Of a DNA stretch of 64,000 nt, positions 58,862 to 64,000 are shown piece by piece. Source of the DNA: Adenanthera pavonina (taxonomy: Eukaryota > Streptophyta > Magnoliopsida > Fabales > Fabaceae); NCBI GenBank assembly GCA_026686845.1, contig JAIVEN010000002.1, positions 40,069,001 through 40,133,000 of the forward strand. Direction: 5' to 3'. The notes under the pieces are model-generated. The model did no database searches, had not been told where the DNA came from, and saw nothing but the letters and a program-made list of their open reading frames with translations. The translations under genes and the position numbers were made by a program. How positions within the stretch are numbered: the stretch's first letter is position 1; each line of letters starts with the position of its first letter.

Positions 58862-59797
58862 ATGGCTGGCTTTAAAGAAAGCATACTATTAGAGAGAAAC
58901 AACACAAATAGACCACCTGGCTTCAGTGGAGAACACTATGGTTACTGGAAGATGAGGATACAAATTTATCTCTAATCCATTGATCTGGACATCTGGTCCA
59001 TCATCCAAAAAGGAGATTTTGTTCCAATGGTATTGCAGAATGATGGGAAATACCTAGAAAAGCCAGAAGCTGAATGGAATGAGGAAGATAGATGAAGAGT
59101 CTTACTGAACTTCAAGGCAAAACACTGCTTGGTCAGTGCTTTGAATCAATACAAATTCTATAGAGTCTCATAATGCTCTACTGCCAAGAAAATATGGGAC
59201 ACCTTGCAAATTGCTCATGAAGGAACAACTGAATTTAGGGAAAACAAACTGAATACATGCATAGGTGAATACAAAAGCTTCCGAATGGCTGAAGGAGAGA
59301 GTATAAAAGAGCTACAAAAGAGATTCACCCTCATTGTGAATCAACTAAAGAGTATGGGAAAAGAGTACACTCAAACAGAAAAGGTTAGAAAGATCCTCAG
59401 AGCTCTTCCTCTAAAATGGCAAACTAAAGTAACAGCAATAGAGGAAGTCAGAGGAGAATCAATGGCCTCTATCACTGCTCTTTTTGGAAGCCTCGAGGAG
59501 TATGAAGGAAAAATGAAGGCTCTCGAGGAGGCAGGACAAGATAGAAAGAAGAAAGGTCTTGCTCTGAAAGCTGCTGAGGGGAAAGAAGAAGAATCTGACG
59601 ATAGAGATGAGCTAGATGAAGAAACTCTGGCTATGATGGTCAGAAAATTTGGAAGATTTTACAACAAAAAGAGGAATAAGAAAATCTTCAAAAAGGGAGC
59701 AGCTGGAGATGACAGGAGAGAAGTAAAAGAACCTGCCACTTGTTATGAGTGTAAAAAGCAGGGACATATCAAATGGGATTGTCCATATGACTGGTAA
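58862..59797 (+). pseudogene. gag of the plus-strand copia element
   Basis: The ATG at 58862 starts MAGFKESILLERNNTNRPPG, then 'FSGEHYGYWKMRIQIYL' (the DUF4219-type start). Stops at 58973, about 59092 and 59172 break the first third. From 59204 a long open part shows the UBN2-type core ('EYKSFRMAEGESIKELQKRF', 'VRKILRALPLKWQTKVTAIE'), an acidic region and the zinc knuckle CYECKKQGHIKWDC (about 59740-59782). The segment that should follow the knuckle is missing here and is found inverted at about 59950-60375. Confidence 0.85.
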
Positions 59798-59950
59798 TAA
59801 GGAGAAGTTCATCACCCTTAGAGACAAGAAAGGAGTAAATGTGACCTTTGGAGGTGATCAATATAGAAAAATAGTTGGCATTGGCACTGTGGGGAAGAAT
59901 CCTGAAACATCCATTGAAGAGGTGCTATTTGTAATTGGCCTCAAACAACA
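59790..59950 (+). pseudogene. Copia protease remnant
   Basis: In a shifted frame directly after the zinc knuckle, 'HMTGNKEKFITLRDKKGVNV' then 'TFGGDQYRKIVGIGTVGKNP' and 'EVLFVIGLKQH'. This matches the copia protease downstream of its active site. The catalytic Asp-Ser-Gly that should precede His-Met-Thr-Gly is deleted, so no protease can be made. Confidence 0.8.
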
Positions 59951-60375
59951 TATCTTTACCTTTAGTAAGCCTAGACATGCTTTTCACTAGATATTCATTA
60001 GTTTGTTATAGTTCAATGCACGATTTACAACAAGCAGATTCAGCAATAGGTAGGGAGGCAATTTCAGAGATGTTGCCTTGTGATTCTAGTTTGTTAATCT
60101 TTTTCTTAAGTTGCTTTAATTCTTTAGTAACCCTAACAAACTCATCATGCAGCTCATGAAATGCATCCAGTAATTCAGAATAGGAAAGTTCAGATTCATA
60201 TACCTTATCTTCTTGATCACTGTTGTATGGGATTTCAGCTTCTTCAGAGGTAAGTGCCATCAGACAGATGTTGGCAATTTCATCTTCTTTATCTTCTTCC
60301 TCATCTGAGCTGTTGCCCCAGATTGATGAGATGTATGCTCTTTTCTTCTTGCCTTTGTCTGTAGCTGAGAAGTTC
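59950..60375 (-). pseudogene. Displaced, inverted gag segment
   Basis: On the minus strand the text reads 'TDKGKKKRAYISSIWGNSSD', then 'EIANICLMALTSEEAEIPYN', 'SYSELLDAFHELHDEFVRVT', and after one stop 'SMSRLTKGKDML'. This is the part of long copia gags that normally follows the zinc knuckle, so it belongs at about 59785 in plus orientation. It joins the integrase core at 60375 through a repeated ACTTCTCAGCT. Confidence 0.82.
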
Positions 60376-61017
60376 TTGGAGCTGAGAAGTTGTGATCAAT
60401 TCTATGCTCATCACAGTACTCCAAGAAGTATGAATTCTCAAACTCTCCTCTATGACCTAACCTGATAGACATAATAGAAATACCTTTCTCATTTTACACT
60501 TTCTTAGCTAAGGTTACAAATGTATCAAATGTATCACTCTTAGAGAAAAGAAATATTGTCCAGGTAAATCTAAAGTAATCATCCACAATTACAAGCACAT
60601 ACAGATTTCCACCAATGCTTTTTACTCTAGATGGACCAATCAGATCCATATGCAGTAGTGCTAGTGGTCTAGTTGTGGTAACTACATTTTTAGATTTGAA
60701 AGAAGATTTGATTTATTTTCCTTTTAGGCAAGCATTACATTCTTTGTCTTTTTCAAAAGTGATTTTTGGTAGGCTAGTGACTAACTCATTTTTAACCAGT
60801 TTTGATAGTTGATTCATATTAACATGAGCTAACCTTCTATGCCACAACCGATTATCATTATCCTGGCTAATCAACCAGACAGAATCTAAGGGAGGAAGTT
60901 TATCAAGATCAATAGTATAGCAATTACCATCCCTTTAAGCTTTAAGGATTACTTTGTGATCACTTTTTCTAATGACCAGGCAGAACTTCGAGTCAAACAG
61001 TACCCAGTTTCCTTTGT
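60375..61017 (-). pseudogene. Inverted GAG_pre-integrase and integrase core
   Basis: On the minus strand from about 61017: 'CDKGNWVLFDSKFCLVIRKS', 'DNRLWHRRLAHVNMNQLSKL' (first His-x-x-x-His of the zinc site), 'CNACLKGK' (Cys pair), then 'LLHMDLIGPSRVKSIGGNLY' with the first catalytic Asp, 'VDDYFRFTWTIFLFSKSDTF', and 'FENSYFLEYCDEHRIDHNFS' followed by APRT. The second catalytic Asp appears as Gly (LGHRGEF, usually SDHGxEF or DxGxEF). In normal elements this block has the same orientation as its neighbours; here it is inverted between protease and integrase C-terminal sequences that read plus. Confidence 0.85.
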
Positions 61018-61440
61018 CACATCTACATGTGTTTGGCTGCAAGTGCTTCATCCACAACAATGGAAAAGAGAATTTGGGTAAGTTTGATACCAAATCTAAT
61101 GAAGATATATTTCTAGGCTATTCTAGCAGAAGTAAGACATATAGAGTTTTTAATAAAAAGTTTAAATTAGTAGAAAAATCTGTGCATGTAGTATTCATTG
61201 AAAATGAAATTGTTTCCAAATATGTCACTGATGAGGATGATCTTATTTCAAACTTTAAAAATTTAGATCTTTCTGATGAAGGTAAAATTGAACCTCCAAA
61301 AATTTCTGAATTTATTAACATAAAGATATTCAGGAGAAAGACCTTGAGGATAAATATAATGAAGACATGTCTCAAGAACTCCCTAGAGCTTGGGGATATC
61401 AAAGGAATCATCCTGTTGATCAAGTGATAGGGGATGTTCA
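61018..61440 (+). pseudogene. Integrase C-terminal part of the plus-strand copia element
   Basis: Plus strand again: 'SHLHVFGCKCFIHNNGKENL', 'GKFDTKSNEDIFLGYSSRSK', 'TYRVFNKKFKLVEKSVHVVF'. This is the usual copia region between integrase and reverse transcriptase. The integrase stretch between APRT and this point (about 60-70 residues, including the catalytic Glu) is absent. Confidence 0.85.
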
Positions 61441-61477
61441 AGAGAAAGTTAAAACCAGAAAATAGTTAAGGGACCAA

Positions 61478-62345
61478 ATGATAAACTGTGCCTTTATTTC
61501 TCAAATTGAACATAAATGTACTGAAGAAGCCTTAATTGATGAATACTGGATTTTAGCTATGCAAGATAAGTTAAATCAGTTTAAAAGAAATCAAGTTTGG
61601 GATTTAGTGCCCAGACCCAAAAATCATCCTGTCATTGGCATTAAATGGATTTTTAGAAATAAACTTGATGAATTTGGATCAATAATCAGAAATAAAGTTA
61701 GACTGGTTGCAAAAGGATATAATCAAGAAGAAGGAATTGATTTTGAAGAAACTTTTGCTCTAGTGGCTAGATTAAAAGCAATCAGAATTTTGCTAGCATA
61801 TGCATGCATGAAAAATATTATGTTATATCAAATGGATATGAAGAGCGCTTTTCTTAATGGATATATCATGGAAGAAGTTTATATAGACCAACCTCCAGGC
61901 TTTGAGGACTCTACAAAACCAAACTATGTTTATAAACTGAAGAAAGCCCCTTAAGGTTTAAAGTGAGCCCCTAGAGCATGGTATGAAAGATTAAGTAATT
62001 TTCTAACTGAAAAGTGGTTTAACAGAGGAAAAGTAGATACAACTTTATTCACTGAGAAAGAAAATAAAGGTTTACTTATTGTTCAAATCTATGTTGATGA
62101 TATTATATTTGGTGCTACTAATGAATCTCTTTGCAAGAATTTTTCTAAGCTAGTGCAGGGAGAATTCAAAATGTCCATGATGGACGAACTCAACTTCTTC
62201 CTTGGATTGCAAATCAAGCAGTGTGATGATGGTATCTTTCTCAATCAATCCAAGTATCTAAAAGAATTGCTGAAAAGGTTTGGAATGGAGAATGTCAAGC
62301 CAATGGGAACACCTATGGCTACTGCAACCAAATGTTTGACATAAC
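61478..62345 (+). pseudogene. Copia reverse transcriptase
   Basis: Reads 'EALIDEYWILAMQDKLNQFK', 'NQVWDLVPRPKNHPVIGIKW', 'DMKSAFLNGYIMEEVYIDQP'. Two stops follow (about 61952 and 61964, inside the usual 'KKALYGLKQAPRAWY'), and then the catalytic 'IVQIYVDDIIFGATNESLCK' (about 62080-62140, YVDD intact), 'DELNFFLGLQIKQCDDGIFL' and a stop at 62342 with a frame change. The active site is preserved but the protein is interrupted. Confidence 0.9.
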
Positions 62346-63014
62346 CTAGTATAGAAGAATGATTGGATCTCTACTGTACCTAACTGCCAGCAGACCTGAC
62401 ATCATGTTTAGTGTCTGTATGTGTGCAAGGTTCCAATCAAGTCCCAAGGAAACCCATGCAACTGCTGTGAAGCGTATCTTCAGATATCTTATTGGGACAT
62501 CACATATGGGTCTTTGGTATCCAAAAGGCAATGGAGAAGATCTTAAAGGATACACTGATGCTGACTTTGCTAAATCCAAAACTGACAGAAAAAGCACAAG
62601 TGAAATGTCTCAATTTCTTGGAGGATCCTTGGTTTCATGGTTTAGCAAAAACCAAAATAGTGTGGCCTTATCCATGGCAGAAGTTGAATTTGTTGCAGCT
62701 AGAAGCTGTTGTGCCCAAATCATCTGGATGAAATAGTAGCTTGAGGATCTTGAGATTAGATTAAGGAAATACCAATAATGTGTGATAACTAAAGTGCCAT
62801 TAACATCATAAAAAATCCTGTCATGCATTCAAGGACAAAACATATTGAAGTAAGGCACCACTTCATAAGGGATCATGTTCTGAAAGGAGAAATCAGATTA
62901 GAATACATCCCAATAAAGGATCAAGTAGCTGACATCTTGACAAAGCCTCTATCAGAAGATAGACATTGCAAAATTAGGAGAGAATTGGGTATGATAAATC
63001 CTAATGAATTGTAA
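62346..63014 (+). pseudogene. Copia RNase H
   Basis: Reads 'MIGSLLYLTASRPDIMFSVC' (62359), 'DLKGYTDADFAKSKTDRKST' with the catalytic Asp in DADF, 'SWFSKNQNSVALSMAEVEFV' and 'RSCCAQIIWMK', a stop at 62734, and the final 'SRTKHIEVRHHFIRDHVLKG', 'IPIKDQVADILTKPL'. The pol frame ends with TAA at 63012-63014. Confidence 0.9.
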
Positions 63015-63559
63015 GTAAATCCTTGTGCATCTCTGTTTTTAGATTTTCTAACAGTAAATTAATTCTAACTTAGGCATCGAAGAAAGTTTAATGTAAGTTG
63101 TAGGTGCTCCTCATGAGTTTAAATGACAGTAGATCTGAAAAATGGAGCAAATCAGAATGGAACAGTCAAAAGGAAAAAGAGACAGCAAAAAATCTGAGTT
63201 TTGGATCAATTCTTTCGTCTGTTCATCTTGTTCTACTTGGGCCAAGCCTCTGACAGACTAACTTTCAATGAGCAAAATTTGTCTGTCAGTAAGCTTTGCT
63301 GAATGGTTTAACTTTTAACTACTCGAAGTTTGAATTTTGACCCCTCAAAATTCGTCTGTAAGGCAGTTAACATATTAAAACTAACAGTTTTCCTCTGAAC
63401 AGACACAACCCTATTTTTCCTTCTCTGAGTCTGTTCAAAAAATTCTCTCTTCAATGCTCTTCAATTTTGACCGTAAATCTTCATTTTCCACTATTTAAAC
63501 TCCTTTTCGCATCCTATAAACCCATTCTCTACTTCATTTTGAAACATTCATCCACAGAA
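63015..63559 (+). other. Spacer between pol and the extra ORF
   Basis: Non-coding. At about 63208-63360 it carries several copies of the GACAGACnAA/TTnGTCTGTC motif that also fills the LTR. It is the presumed leader or intron-like region for the extra ORF. Confidence 0.55.
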
Positions 63560-64000
63560 ATGGCGAGAGTAAAGAATCCAGAAGTTGGAAAGAGAGAGGC
63601 ACGACCAAAGAGAATGGTCAAATCCCAATATGCCTCAAAGAAGGGTGAAAAACCAAAGAGAAAAGGCAAATCAAGCAAGGCAACTCCCTCCAAATGATAG
63701 AAAACAACTCTAAAAGCTGAATCAAAGAAAGCTGGACCTTCTTCACCGAAGAAAATAGAGCCTTCAGTTCCTGTTTCTGCTGCTACTGCTGTTGTTTCCA
63801 CTTCCTCCTCTAGTACTAAATCTAGAGAATACCAACTCATAACAATGCCATTATGGAGCACTTCTCAGATTCAGGAAGAATACTCGACCATGTTTGCAAG
63901 TAAACAGGTAATCAAGCCTCATTGTGTGAACATGGAAGATTTCTTTGTCTCTAACAATTTTGATGCTGGGATATGGATGTTGAGATATAAGAATCTGTTA
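63560..64000 (+). pseudogene. Start of the extra ORF (ORF3) of the plus-strand copia element, truncated by the window
   Basis: The ATG at 63560 opens a Lys/Arg-rich N-terminus ('MARVKNPEVGKREARPKRMV', 'KKGEKPKRKGKSSKA') that looks like a nuclear or nucleic-acid-binding tail. Two adjacent stops (63695-63700) interrupt it, after which the same frame stays open for 99 codons to the window end ('SREYQLITMPLWSTSQIQEE', 'NMEDFFVSNNFDAGIWMLRY'). SIRE-type elements have a third frame here, once called env-like; its role is not established. The other end of such an ORF, from the minus-strand element, lies at 56425-57139. Confidence 0.6.

Larger units (their letters stand above)
57140..64000 (+). mobile_element. 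Ty1/copia element, SIRE/Maximus-like, with internal permutation
   Basis: Plus strand, extending past the window: 5' LTR 57140-58810, primer site 58813, gag, a protease remnant, an inverted block holding a gag segment and the integrase core, integrase C-terminal part, reverse transcriptase, RNase H, and the start of an extra ORF. It is inserted in ORF3 of a minus-strand element of the same family. Stops in gag and pol show decay. The lineage is inferred from the long gag with a UBN2-type region, the CCHC knuckle, and the extra ORF after pol. Confidence 0.88.

Noticed and set aside
60972..61017. Plus-strand start of the frame that contains the integrase C-terminal part
   Set aside because: These bases belong to the inverted pre-integrase block on the minus strand; the real plus-strand match begins at Ser-His-Leu-His-Val-Phe-Gly.

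Overview
The window is nuclear DNA of a flowering plant, most likely a woody eudicot. It is AT-rich, has one intron-containing gene of a plant-specific family, and is otherwise dominated by plant-type LTR retrotransposons, a CACTA transposon and Helitrons. I cannot name the species. All coordinates come from reading by eye; element ends are exact where a terminal repeat and target-site duplication (TSD) are quoted and approximate elsewhere.

Left part (1-18475): LTR-like debris and a Helitron 5' end (to 4957) precede a decayed plus-strand Ty3/gypsy element of family A (about 6600-18475). Its reverse transcriptase is split by a 2906-bp solo LTR (9110-12015, TSD TTGTG). Its 3' LTR carries a 1422-bp TRIM-like mini-retrotransposon (16094-17515, TSD AGAGA).

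Gene island (18483-26859): the only host gene I can support is a five-exon ankyrin-repeat/PGG-domain membrane protein (21859-25795, 561 codons, all splice phases consistent). About 400 bp of its upstream region is repeated at 18483-18885, next to the gypsy insertion.

Nested stack (26860-51930): the 3' LTR of a minus-strand family-A gypsy element (element 3) starts at 26860 and ends at 51552, split by two insertions. One is a solo copia-type LTR (28091-33625) that itself carries a CACTA element (29170-33196, TSD AAT). The other is a complete but decayed minus-strand gypsy element (element 2, 34106-50497), whose 3' LTR holds a solo LTR (35024-37535, TSD CTAAT) and whose 5' LTR holds a Helitron (45871-49948) with a broken LRR receptor-kinase fragment. 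A 286-bp tandem duplication at 27531-28102 postdates the copia-type insertion.

Right part (51931-64000): unclassified sequence is followed by a minus-strand SIRE/Maximus-like copia element (3' LTR 54483-56106 and the end of its extra ORF). A plus-strand element of the same family (57140 to beyond 64000) has inserted into it. The plus copy has an internal permutation: a gag segment and the integrase core lie inverted at about 59950-61017.

I see no bacterial-type systems, CRISPR, rRNA or tRNA. The most interesting material is structural: the layered nest, gene capture by the Helitron and the CACTA element, the palindromic CACTA subterminal repeats, the permuted copia element, the TRIM, and a short motif repeated through the copia LTR.
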